Assembly (NCBI RefSeq): GCF_000247815.1
Contig: NC_021676.1
Coordinates: forward strand, 1 to 64,000
Length of the DNA: 64,000 nt
DNA from: Ficedula albicollis
Taxonomy: Eukaryota > Chordata > Aves > Passeriformes > Muscicapidae
Direction: 5' to 3'
The notes beneath the pieces are model-generated. The model searched no databases and was not told the DNA's origin. It worked only from the letters and a program-made list of their open reading frames with translations. Below, piece after piece: positions 35,736-46,520 of this stretch. A program made the translations under genes and the position numbers. How positions within the stretch are numbered: position 1 is the first letter of the stretch; each line of letters starts with the position of its first letter.

Positions 35736-38700
35736 GCTCTATTTTTAGGAAGTTGGGAGAAGTAGGTGCAGCCTTCACAGCAAGAAGTTTCTAGTGCCAT
35801 TTGTGGTTTTGCAGCTACAGCAAAGCTCAGCATCAGCAGTTCTGAGGCCGGGTGCTCTCTGTGGCTCAGTGCTGCAAGGCTGGCATTGTCACCCAGATGT
35901 GGCGTGAAAACCACATGCCCTTCGGGGTGCTCCATCCTCTGCGGGGTCACTGGGGCTTGTTTGTTTGCCATTCCCTGCTCTCCACCCACCTCAGTCCCCT
36001 GCGGAAAAGGCTTGGCTGGGGGTGCATCTGCAGGGAAAATGCAGTGGAGATAATACTGCATATCTGATCTGATCTACCTGCTGGGACCACCTGTGTTCAC
36101 ATCTGCTGGAGCTTGGAACTTTTGCTCATCTTCACATGGGTTTCTTCAGGGCTGAGGACCATGGCAAGCAATGGGGCTGCAGCCTACCATTGCTACCATG
36201 GTGGCTACAACCAGCATATTCTGCTCTTCTCTTCCACAGGGGGATGTAACTTTCACAAGCATTGACATGCTTTTCTCTCAGTGAGACTGCTTCTTGCTGC
36301 TCTGGACTCCAAGAATTTTCTTTTATTTGACTGAGGTAGATAATGAACAGAAACAGTAATGCAACCTTTCCTTCCCCGGATGCTGGTGATGTTTTCTGTG
36401 GTGCTCTGGCTATTTCTGTTCCCTCTTCCTCTCTGATGACAGTTTTGTCCTGGAGACATGAGAGCTCAGAGGATAGAGGAGAGTGAAAAATCTTAAGAAG
36501 TGAAAAAGCAAATGGCAGAAAAGTTCAAATTTCCCTTCTGCCTCTAGCCCTGGGCTGAAGGGCCTTAATTTAGGTTTCTCTCATAGATTCCTTTCTGCAT
36601 CCCTCCCACGGCATTGCAGGCAAACTCCTTTTCTGACTCAGAATAAAATCTTCTTTTTGAGTGTATTGTTCTTAGCACTGCACAGCGCTAAGCTTTTGTA
36701 AATTGTAAAGAGCATGTGGGGCAAGCATCACATTTTAAAAAGCTAGTCAAGAAACCACAGCAGGCACCCAAAAAACCCCAAAAAATCACTCTCTTCTCAG
36801 CAGCTTTCACCTTGCTGCCTTCAGAGATGCTCCCAGCCTTTGACAGATCACAGGGCCAGGTAACCGGATATTTTCTCAGTAAACAAAACTCAAAACCCCA
36901 AAGACAAGTGGAGACAATTTGCTGATCAGCGGAAATACCACAACTAGGGCAATAGGAATGCAAGCAATGGATCATATTTTCCCATTGTCTCACCCAGGGG
37001 TTATCTGGCTGGAGGAACTGTGCCAGTTTGGGTTCACGAGTGGGTGGGCATGGTTACGTTCAGAGAGTTTGGTGGGAGGTGAAAGAAAACCCAGTTGGTT
37101 TCTTGGTGATGGGCTCGTCACCAGGTGAAGATGTGACTTCATTTTCCCTGGAATTATCCCATGAAGGCAGACTCTTCCTTCTGGTGTTGGGTCCTCTCTT
37201 CCCTGCTCATCTCTCTGGATCATGCCCCACTTTCCTTAAGACTGTGTTCCCTGCTCTGCTACGCTACCCCATGTTCCTACAGCAGCCAAATAATCAGGGA
37301 TACACATCTCCCCCATCCCTACTATCCATGTGAGGTGGCAACAGGGCACGTCCCAAGGGGCCAAGGACCACACATACCCTGCAACAGGTCCCTGAGTTGC
37401 CTGGCTCTGAACAGCAACGGTGCCAGAACGGCTCATTGGGGGGTCTGCCTGCCACAGGGCTTGGTCAGCTTCTCCGGTCTGATCCAACACTCCTGGCAGA
37501 GCAGCCATGGTGGTCCAGGTTGAACGGGAGAAGCCTCAGGACCAGGTGCTGCAGAGTGGACAGCTCCCGAGGGTTGCTCCCCCCAGCTGCAGCAGCAAGG
37601 GGTTGGATTGCTGGTGTGGAGCAGTGGTTTCCTGCAGAGGAGCTGCTGCTGCTGCTGCACCTCTGCCAGGATCCCCACTCTCGTATTTTCCACATGGTTT
37701 CTCCTATCAGGATGCTGCCAAGGAGCAACTGAATTTCCTGGTTTGCAGCACAAGCTGGCCAGCCAGTGATGCTTTTTGCTGGGTACCCAAACCTGGAGCC
37801 TTTCCCCATTCTCCTCACCGAACCTGTCAGCCCATCCAAGGTTCCAGCTTCTTCATCAAGGTACGTGCAATGGAACCAGTGACATGCTTGGGCTTTTCAA
37901 CATTTCCTACAGGTTCTTCTCATTTCAGGGAAGCAGGTGGCTACAGGGAAATGTCTTTGGAAATGTTTTGTCTGCTGCAGAAAGCCAGGGCTCAGGAATA
38001 GCTGTGCAAAAACAACACTCAGTGCTGCAACACTCAGTGCTGTGGTTTCACACGTTATTGGCTGCCTCTGTCCCAACACATTTGGGAACAGTATTAAATG
38101 ATGACTTGTCATGTAATTTAGTTTCACATGTAGTGACTTCCCCCAGATGTGTCAAATTTAGAGGAAACTCTAAAGAGCCCTGGAAAATGCTGGTGAGTGT
38201 GATGGGGCTAAGACAAAGCATGAGGACTTTGGGGAGCTGGTGTTGCTCCCCATTGTGGCCTTGCGGCCCCCAGCTCTTTGGGGTATTATTGGGAATTTTC
38301 AAATGGCTTTCTGCCTGTGGCAAACTTGTCATGGTAGGGACAGTATGCAGGAGCTTGATGTCAGACCAGACGCCTGAGAGGAGGCCAGGCTTGGCCTTTC
38401 CAAAGGCAGTTTTAAGATAAAAAGAAATAAAATTAGGCATTTGGCAGTGGCCCCAGGCTGTGTGTGGGCATCATCCTCTGCAGAGCAGAGTTGCAAGCCT
38501 GAGGGACCAGGTCCAAAGCTCAGTGATGCTGAGGAGACCCTCCCTGGGGACACAACTAATGTATCCCCAGCACTGTTTGGGTCACCTTGCTGCCGCTGGG
38601 AGGACACTCCTGAGGAGACTGGGAAGCTCTGGTGAGCCAAGCAGCAAGACAGCCCTTGGACGGGCAGGATGTGTGGGGAGCCCTCAGAGTATGGGCGCTC

Positions 38701-40471
38701 GGGGGAGGGACTCCAGCGGCTCGTCTGTCCTCTAGAAGGCAAAAGGAGGGCTGACCTCAGAGCTGGCAGCCTCTTCCAAAAGATGAGCCTTGCCCCTCAC
38801 TGCAGAGGTGTGACAGTCCTGGCAAGCTGAAGGGTTACATGACTCCAAAGCACCAGCTGGGGCCTCAGCCCAAGCCATCCTCTGCCCCATTACTCAATTG
38901 CTGCCCACAAAGACCCTGGAGCCATCCTACACGTGTGATTAGGATGTTATATTTAAGAGCTCAGTGACACGCTAAGGTCAAACCCTGATTCAGTTGCAGA
39001 GATGTTTGTGCTTTGTTATCAGCATTTGCATTTGCAGCTCACAGCACCTTAACCACACAGGGCAGGATGCGGGAGAGAAGACAGATAGCAAAAGCAGCTG
39101 CTGGACTCCATCCTGCAGTGCTCTAAGCAGCCCCAAAAGGCAGTGTGTACCCTCCTCTCCTGGGGCTGCTGGCAAGCAGGCCCTGTTCAGCACCCCCCTG
39201 CCTTGGCAGGATCCAAACCTGTATTGGCTGTGCGCACATCTGATAAGAACATCTCCTCTAGCAGACCACTTTCAAAACAACTCTACATGATGGTTGATGA
39301 AGCCTTGAAACCAATGCCGCAGCCCTCCTCAACAGATTCTTGCAGCCCCCCTCTTCTGCATCCCAACACATCCCCAAATTTATTCTTTTTACATGGAGAA
39401 AATGAAGTCTGTCCCCCATTGTAAGCAATGACAACCCCCTGGTATTTACTGTATATTATTTTAGCAGTGTTACATGTACTCATGGATGTTGGATTCCTGA
39501 AGAGCTGGGGGCAGGACTTCACCTCCCTGCAGCCAGCTCAAGAGGGGTCGGGCTCTAGAGGGGACATGGGTTTCTCAGTTGCACAGCAGTGCTGCTGGGA
39601 GATCAGAAGCTGGCAGTAATATCTGGCATTCCCAACAGCCCTTTTCATGCCTAGGTACACAGATACAGGTAACAGGGATAAGTGGGGCAGGGGATGAGAT
39701 GGCTTGGGCCCTCAGGCACAGGGTGAGCACCTCAGTAGGGTATCAAGAAAACTTGTCTCTCCAAAGTGATGGCCAAGCACCAAGCCCAAAGCCCCACTGT
39801 CAGCTGAGGAGCATGAAAGCTGTGCCCACACCAGGGTCACAGTGTCTGTGGAGATGGTACTTTCTCCCTGATCATCCAACCTACCCAGGCAGAAACATCA
39901 CCCAGGGGGAGCATAAGGCAAAGCAGAAACCAGCAGAGCCCACCTGCCTCAGCCAAGCATCTTCACTACAGAAATCATCCTTCTCTTAAAGGAAATAAAA
40001 AGCAAAAAGCCATTCTTTCTCTACTGAGAAACAACCAAATTTCTGAGTGCTTCCCAGCCCCCGGCAGCCCCCAGTACTGCTCAGCAACTCTCCACTTTTT
40101 ATTCAGTATTCATTTCTTTTAAGGCAACTTGCCACAAAACTTTCGTCCACAGCAGTTAAAAAAACCCACGAGGGAATATTTTGGAGTGGTTCAAGAGCAA
40201 ATACAAATACATGAAATAAGAACCTCTCTCTGTTTCTGGTAGAAGAGTAGGAAAAAGCATGGAAGTGCAACAGAGAAGAAAGCCTAAGGAACTTTTTTGT
40301 TGTTGATTTTGTGGGAGATGGTAGTGAACAAACCTACCCACTACGAAGAGCTTTTTCCAGGAAGTGTAGGTTGCTGTACCCTGTACCCCTGCGCAGCAGG
40401 CGCTCGCACTGCAGTTCTCATGCTACTTGCAAGCAGTGCTTTTGGAGGAGCCCCAGCAACGTGCACGGAGG

Positions 40472-40627
40472 ATGAACGAACCCTATGGCCCTGAGGCACC
40501 CCGTCCCATCAGCAGCACATCTCCTGGCAACATGAAAATGTTCATGGGCTTCCTCACTGTATTTATTGTAGTGCAGGCCATTGGGACCGTGCTCTTCTGT
40601 TTGTACCTCCACATGAAGATGGATAAG
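40472..40627 (+). CDS. CD40LG: CD40LG coding exon 1
   Basis: 52 codons ending KMDK before GTAAGC. It encodes the cytoplasmic tail and the membrane anchor. Confidence 0.96.
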
Positions 40628-41883
40628 GTAAGCGGAGAGAGAAGGTTGTCTCTGTCTCTGCTGAATTGCTGGCATGGCTTGACTTCAGCTCTGGTGATAT
40701 CTGCTCACCAAGAGGATGGACACGGTGGAAGATGGTGCTGACCTCTGGGTGGAGACAGCAGTATTATTTATCACACCTATGTTCTCACTTCTGCTTTAAT
40801 TTGCCAAGGAGGCTTATGCGGGAGAAGAGATCTGATCCCCTTGCTAACAAAAAGAGAATGACCAATTGAGAAGAGATGTTAAGAGTAAACCTGGTAGCTG
40901 ATGGCTAGTCTGAGAACAAGAGAGTGTGGTTTAGACATGCAAGTGGCTATTTTAGGCTTGGTGGTGTTTTTTTCTTAGTTTGTAGCGCTTATTAGCACAG
41001 TGACACTAACTGAGATGATGAAATGTCCAGAAATTGATTTTTTTTTTAGTGTTTCAGTGATTTTACCAACCTTTCACTTCAGATGATGTCTTTCAGTTTA
41101 GGGAAGAAAAGACTGGACCTTAGTACTTTCTCAGTTTTTGAAGGTACACAGTACCAGCGATCCTGCCCCATACTTAGGACAATATTTACCAAAAAAAGTT
41201 AAAGTCTGGAAAGCTGTTTTTGAAGTTGGTTAAGGCCACAGCTGCTCTGCATGATGCCTAAAATCACCAATCTAAAGCTATTTTCCTTCAAGCCAGAAAC
41301 AACTGCCAGCTAAAGAAATACGTGCCTAAAACACAGAATGCATTTTGCTCACCAGATACACTGATGCGGTGGATGTTACTGATTTTTACATGTGTCGTTT
41401 CAACTTAAATTGAAATTTAAGTCTGTGGTTTCTGATCTACAAGGGTGGAGAGCAATGCTGAGCTAGGGGGGCTTTAATATCAGAGGGCTGGAAGGGGACT
41501 TCACTGCACGGAGGTTGCAGGCTGTCGTGAAGGTGTGTAGAGGGTCTCTGGCAGAGGGAAATGTGACTGCAGGGGGGCATGGCTGAGGATCAGAGGCAGC
41601 TGAAATGCAGTCACAGGTGGCAAGAGGATTTCAGTTGCCTTCAGAGCTTGTGGCAGGGCTTCAAATAGTCAATAGTCAAACACCCTAGTGCTGCCTGTGC
41701 TGAGCTCTCTGCCTGACTCTGTGTCCTCATGGTCAGCTGCATTTTCTCTTCACCGCTTAACTGAACGTTAGGTTTTTACAGAAACAAACAAACAAACAAA
41801 CAAACAAACAAACAAACAACCCCCCCAACAGATGTAAATTTAAAAATCAGTATCAGCGTTTTATTATTTTCCTCTTGGCTCTC

Positions 41884-41920
<37 letters not shown>

Positions 41921-44900
41921 TAAATATGAAGATCTTGGCACAATTCAGCCCCAACCTACATGTAGTCTTGTTTTGCTGGCAATGCTTTTAGTCAATAAGT
42001 GAGCAAAAAAAGTTCAAAGCCCCCCTGTGTGAACAAGGCAGTGAGGGGCTGAGTGAGCATCCCAGCTGCCTGCTGGGGCTGTTGGAGAAGGAGCTGCAAA
42101 GCCCAAGCCCCTGAGCCACCCCCTAGGATTTCTGTGACTTTAGGAAAAGTCAGAGAGGCACATTTAAATTAATTATCAAGGTGATAGAAAATAGATCCTG
42201 AGCAATCCTCCTCCCACCTAGCATTGTCAGTTAGGGTGAGCTCCATGGGTTCAGTTCTCAGTGGATGAGGGCACAGATGCTGTGCTGGGTGTCTGGTGGG
42301 ATCTCTTGCTGCCCACAGTTTGTCTTCCCACCTCATCACAGTGCTGAACATCCGACCCTGGGCCTCCCAGGCTGGATTTATTGCTGGCAGGAATGCAGCA
42401 TGGCTCTGCTGCCAGCTGTTGCAGTTTTCCTATCAACATTCCATTGAACCTTCCTTCTCTCCCCTGTTGGCAGATGGAAGAGGTGTTGAACTTAAATGAA
42501 GATTACATCTTCCTGAAGAAAGTACAGAAATGTCAGACAGCAGAAGGTCAAAAGACAACATTATTGGACTGTGAAAAGATTATAAAGGGTTTCCAGAACA
42601 TCCAGTGCAAGGTACATGCAGTTGGGTAGATAAAGATCTCACTGAAGGGGAAGAGGGACTTCCAGCCATACACAGAGCTTCACCCCAAGCTTTTTTTTAA
42701 AAACCATGGGTGCTCTTTAGTTTAGGGCTGTGTAAAACCTGCCCTTTTTTAGGTGGTATTCTTTTTACACTATATTGATGTAATTGAAAAATCTCATTGA
42801 TTTTTTTCCTAAAATGCTTTTGATCAGAGCACATCCAGCTGCACCATACCATGGTATGTTTGGGGCTTGTGGTGGGTGGCATGGAGCTGCAGCCCCCTTG
42901 GCTCTGCTTCCTGATTCCGGTCAGAAATAACTGATTTTCTGCTGTCTGGCACCTTGCTCCAGTCCTTTACTGGGTGGCTGTGAGGATGCTCGTGCCCCCC
43001 TGCCACTGGGAACACTTTTCTGCCCACTTTGCCTAGGTGTCAGTGACAGTGCAAGACTTTGGCCGGGAAACAGAGCTCCTGGCAACCAGTGAGGAGAAGC
43101 ATGAGTGTGCATTGTCTCATGAAAAGGAGATTTTTCTTGTTTGTTTATCTTATTGCCTTCAATAAACTTTACCCATCATTTTAATTGAATAAAACCTAAG
43201 ACCATAAACCCTACAAACTCCCTGCTGCAAACAGCCCATGGTCATGTGTGAAGCTGGGGAAGGTACAAGAGGAGGCTCTCTGGTTTATGTATCCTCTGTC
43301 AAGAGTTGACAGGGCTGATGGAGCCAAATACCACCAACCCCAGCCATGACAAGAGCATCTTTTATATAGAACCTTTCAAAATAATTGATTTTTTAAAAAA
43401 ACATATATTTTTGCTGTTGCAACAGGACAGACCCGTCAAGGAGCAGTCCAAGTTTGAAATGCAGAGAGGTGAGTTTCCTGGTGTAACCAGTGCACTCATG
43501 GCTTGCTGTGGCAGGAGGAGTTCCTTGGCCTGGGAAGGGGTTTCCTTCAACAGCCCATGAGTTTCTCAGGGCATGGTGTGGAGGCAGGGGATGAGTTGAG
43601 GTTTGGAGCATCCCCACGGGGGGAGGACTGAGCTTGGAGTGGGCTGGCAGAGGGGGATACTGGGCTGTCTCCCCAGGGCAGGCTCATCTGCGTGTCCGAG
43701 TAGACAGTTGGAAGTTGTTGAAATCCAACCCAAAATTAAATCTGTGGCCTTTTTGCATCACAGGTCCTGAGCACCATGAGCATCCCCGTTTGACACACAA
43801 GAATGAGCCATCTGTGGCAGGTGAGGTGTGGGCACATCCAGGTCCTGTTCCAGCGACGGGCAGGGTGGCACCATCTCCTCCGTAGGCTTCATCCATCAGA
43901 GGCTTCACCTCAGAGGCACCTGCAGGTCTTTGCTGAGTGGAGGCCACGTCCTGGCTCACTCGGGTTGGGGGTGGTATCTGGACTGCGAGAACCATTAAGG
44001 GCGGGAGGTGCTGCAGTCCCTGCAAGTCCCCAAGGCATCAATAACAGTGACCTTTTAAAATTGCAGCAGAGAAGAGGGAGCCAATTGCAGTTCATCTGGC
44101 AGGTCAGCAGAGCAGCAAGGCAGGCTCAGGTAAGACAGACTCATCCAGTTCTACCCCAGCCGAGGAGTCGGAGGGACGCAGCAGTGTGCATTCGCAGTCC
44201 TGCCCTGTAGCCTCTGGGGGCAGGGACAGGGACAGAGCAACTCCAGCACAAAAGTGTGTCCCCAAAATACAGCAAGCCTCCCAGGGGTCACATCACCACG
44301 TGCTCCTGTGCCACGTGGAGCTCACACATCCCACCTGTCCTCAGTAGCCCTATGTGTGCCTTCCTAGAAATGCATCACAAGGGCTTAATCTTCCCTGGGT
44401 TTTTTATCAGTGGAAAACATTTTATCTTTGTATTTAAGGAAAACAAGCCCCCACCTTTTTTTTTGTTCTTAAAATGGATCTTTCTGCTCTCCTGGCCATC
44501 TCTTGCTGGAGTGGCTGCTGCAGGAGAGCTCTCCTCGCATTTGCATTTGCTAATTTAATCCTCTTCTTACCCATAGTGGTCCTAGTAGCAATGTGGGCTG
44601 GCTGAGGGCTTTACAGTCACAACATAGGGCTCCAAACTGATTTAGTCAAGTTGAAATATTTCACAGCCATGGCCACATTAAGTTTGAGAGATATACATGA
44701 GTCCTTTGGCATTTGTACATGCCACTGTATCGACCGCGGCTGCTCTCACTGCTTTGTCCCCCAGCGTAGCTTTAGCTGAGAGACTTCCCACAACAGGAGG
44801 GATTACCAAAGAGAGTATGAGCTTGCAAGGTAAATCACTCCATCTGGAAAGGATTTCACAATCTGAGCACTTCTGATTTATTTCTGGAGTGACTGACAGT

Positions 44901-46387
44901 AATCAGCAACTGCTCTTTCCATCTCTGACGCAGCATTTCACCCAGAGCTCAGTCTACCTGTGGAAAGCTTAATGTTAGATAAGATCAAAGAAGTGAGAAA
45001 CTCGTTGTATTTTAAAACTCCCTATTCAAGCACTTGTTGAGCCTACAAAGCAGGGTCCAGACAGCAGCAGTCACCTAGAGCTCAGCTGTGGGGAAGTATC
45101 ACTGTGGGATGCTTGGTCACAGCCCATGGGCTGCATGGCTCCCCCAGGACTACCCATGGCACACTGTCTCTGGGCTGGGGCAGTTGAACCCATTTTTCCC
45201 CTTGGAGCCAAGATGCTCCCTCTGGCTGCTCTTCCAGGTGTCTCTGTAGGCTGGGGAAGGCAGAGGTCCAAATTCCAGAGGCTGTAGCTGAATTCAGCCC
45301 CTACAGCCATGGCTTCCAGGTCTCTGTGTAGGCTTATTTGCACCAACTACATGAGCTACCCTGATGACACCAGAAGTGTCCCAAAATCCATGGCAGCACC
45401 TTATCTGTGTGGACCATGGTCCTGCCAATGGGAAGCAGCACTCACTGCACTAAGCCCTTGCAGCTCTGCACCCAGGAAGGGATAACAACTGTGCAATGCT
45501 AATTTTTGTACTTCCTTGGTAAAGCCTCACCATCTCCAGAGTCCGAGAGAAGGAAGGGTTCTGGAGGAAAAGCAGCCCCCAGCTGGGAAAACTGGGATGG
45601 GAGACTGAAGAGCAGAGTTGCAGCATATTTTAGTAGTGCTCTGAGGGCTTGAAGGGTGTCCCACTGAAGTCCATGGAGGCAGCAAATGGAAGTGACACAG
45701 TGTTTGGTCTGTTGTGGTAAACATAGGCAATCCTCCCCCCTAAACATTTCCTAAACTTGGCTAGATGAAGGAAGCTAACTGTTCCTCCACTCACATATTG
45801 AGTCAAGGCTGACAAAGCCAGTGATCAGCAACACGAGTTAAACCTGCTTCGGCTTGGGGAAAGGTCCCTGCTCCCCTGGGCTGGTGATGGTGTCCTGAGC
45901 TGCACCCCACAGACAGACAGAGGCTTTGAGGCCAGATGTCTGTGGGTATCCCCCCAAATCAGCTTGCCAAACTGGAAGTCTCCATCGCTGAGCTCACCTG
46001 CCATGCTCTCTCCCTACAGTGCTGGAGTGGAAGGAGACCATGTATGGCCCCACAAGCAGCTTGATATCCAACAAGGAGGGGAAACTGAAGGTGGAGGAAG
46101 AAGGACTCTATTACATCTACTCCCAAGTCAGTTTCTGCACCAGAGAAGTGTCTTCGGCACCCTTCACCATCTATATTTATTTGCATATCCCCAAGGAAGA
46201 GGACCGGCTCTTGCTGAAAGGACAAAAGACACAGAGCACCTTGAAGTCCCTCTGTGAACTCCAGTCCATCCGTGTGGGAGGTGTCTTCAACCTCCGGGAA
46301 GATGACATGGTCTTTGTCAATGTGACAGACTCCACAAAAGTGAAGTACAGCCACGGCAACACCTACTTTGGCATCTTCAAGCTGTAG
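40472..46387 (+). CDS. CD40LG: CD40LG, CD40 ligand (TNFSF5; six coding exons)
   Basis: Joining 40472-40627, 42474-42611, 43426-43468, 43764-43820, 44067-44129 and 46020-46387 gives 274 codons with consistent phases. The product is a type II membrane protein of activated T cells that trimerises and engages CD40 on B cells and antigen-presenting cells. The cytoplasmic part is residues 1-21. The membrane anchor is about 22-46 (MKMFMGFLTVFIVVQAIGTV onward). A stalk follows to about 136 and the TNF-homology domain is about 137-274. The stalk has FEMQR (108-112), matching the human FEMQK site where the soluble form is cut. The TNF domain has GLYYIYSQVSFC, C192 and C231 placed like the human disulphide pair, an N-glycosylation site N253-V-T, and the ending TYFGIFKL. 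The ATG at 40472 (MNEPYGPEAPRP) is the family start. An extra small stalk exon is present compared with mammals. Confidence 0.97.
41782..41820. repeat. (AAAC)n microsatellite
   Basis: About nine to ten AAAC units in CD40LG intron 1. Confidence 0.95.
41885..41920. repeat. (GATT)9 microsatellite
   Basis: Nine perfect GATT units in CD40LG intron 1, 65 bases after the AAAC array. Confidence 0.95.
42474..42611 (+). CDS. CD40LG: CD40LG coding exon 2
   Basis: 138 nt between CCTGTTGGCAG and GTACAT, in phase 0 at both ends. It encodes the stalk segment MEEVLNLNEDYIFLKKVQKC and LLDCEKIIKGFQNIQCK. Confidence 0.96.
43426..43468 (+). CDS. CD40LG: CD40LG coding exon 3
   Basis: 43 nt between TTGCAACAG and GTGAGT. 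It encodes DRPVKEQSKFEMQR with the conserved FEM cleavage motif and ends in phase 1. Confidence 0.94.
43764..43820 (+). CDS. CD40LG: CD40LG coding exon 4 (extra stalk exon)
   Basis: 57 nt between GCATCACAG and GTGAGG, in phase 1 at both ends. It encodes GPEHHEHPRLTHKNEPSVA. It resembles the corresponding part of the chicken protein as I recall it and has no counterpart in the five-exon human gene. Confidence 0.9.
44067..44129 (+). CDS. CD40LG: CD40LG coding exon 5
   Basis: 63 nt before donor GTAAGA. It encodes AEKREPIAVHLAGQQSSKAG. The acceptor is a tandem TTGCAGCAG, so the exon could also start at 44070 with loss of one alanine. Confidence 0.92.
46020..46387 (+). CDS. CD40LG: CD40LG last coding exon (TNF-homology domain)
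   Basis: It starts after CTCCCTACAG and ends at TAG (46385-46387). It encodes nearly the whole TNF-homology domain, from VLEWKETMYGPTSSLIS to GNTYFGIFKL. Confidence 0.97.
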
Positions 46388-46520
46388 TGAGGAAAGGGCT
46401 GCCCTGAGCTGGGAATCCAGCTCAACTTTCTTGATCAAAGTGCCTTTCCCTTTTCCCCTTATTTATGTTCCTCTGCCTCTCTGTTTTTCTTGTTTCTTAA
46501 TTTGTATATTTTGTTATTTA
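46388..46520 (+). promoter_or_regulatory. CD40LG proximal 3'UTR with AU-rich motifs
   Basis: ATTTA motifs occur at 46461-46465 and 46516-46520, the second inside TTATTTATTAAT. AU-rich elements of this kind control mRNA turnover in several TNF-family genes. The end of the 3'UTR is not identifiable because no canonical poly(A) hexamer is obvious nearby. Confidence 0.45.

Larger units (their letters stand above)
28293..40471. other. VGLL1 3' flank and gap to CD40LG
   Basis: Twelve kilobases without a gene I can support. The left part is AT-rich and should hold the VGLL1 3'UTR. From about 30 kb base composition shifts towards GC. The stretch contains a CR1 fragment (30798-30935), an ATCTAT-type tract (30184-30238), a TAGA repeat with a T run (31447-31479), a CpG-rich patch (35360-35735) and a 15-bp tandem duplication near 38013-38042. 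Its longer open frames, including a 308-codon one at 35135-36061 (-), look like chance frames in GC-rich DNA. Confidence 0.5.

Noticed and set aside
37397..38420. Several open frames of 110-214 codons
   Set aside because: They overlap in different frames and on both strands, none resembles a known family, and Cys/Trp/Ser-rich composition is typical of non-coding frames.
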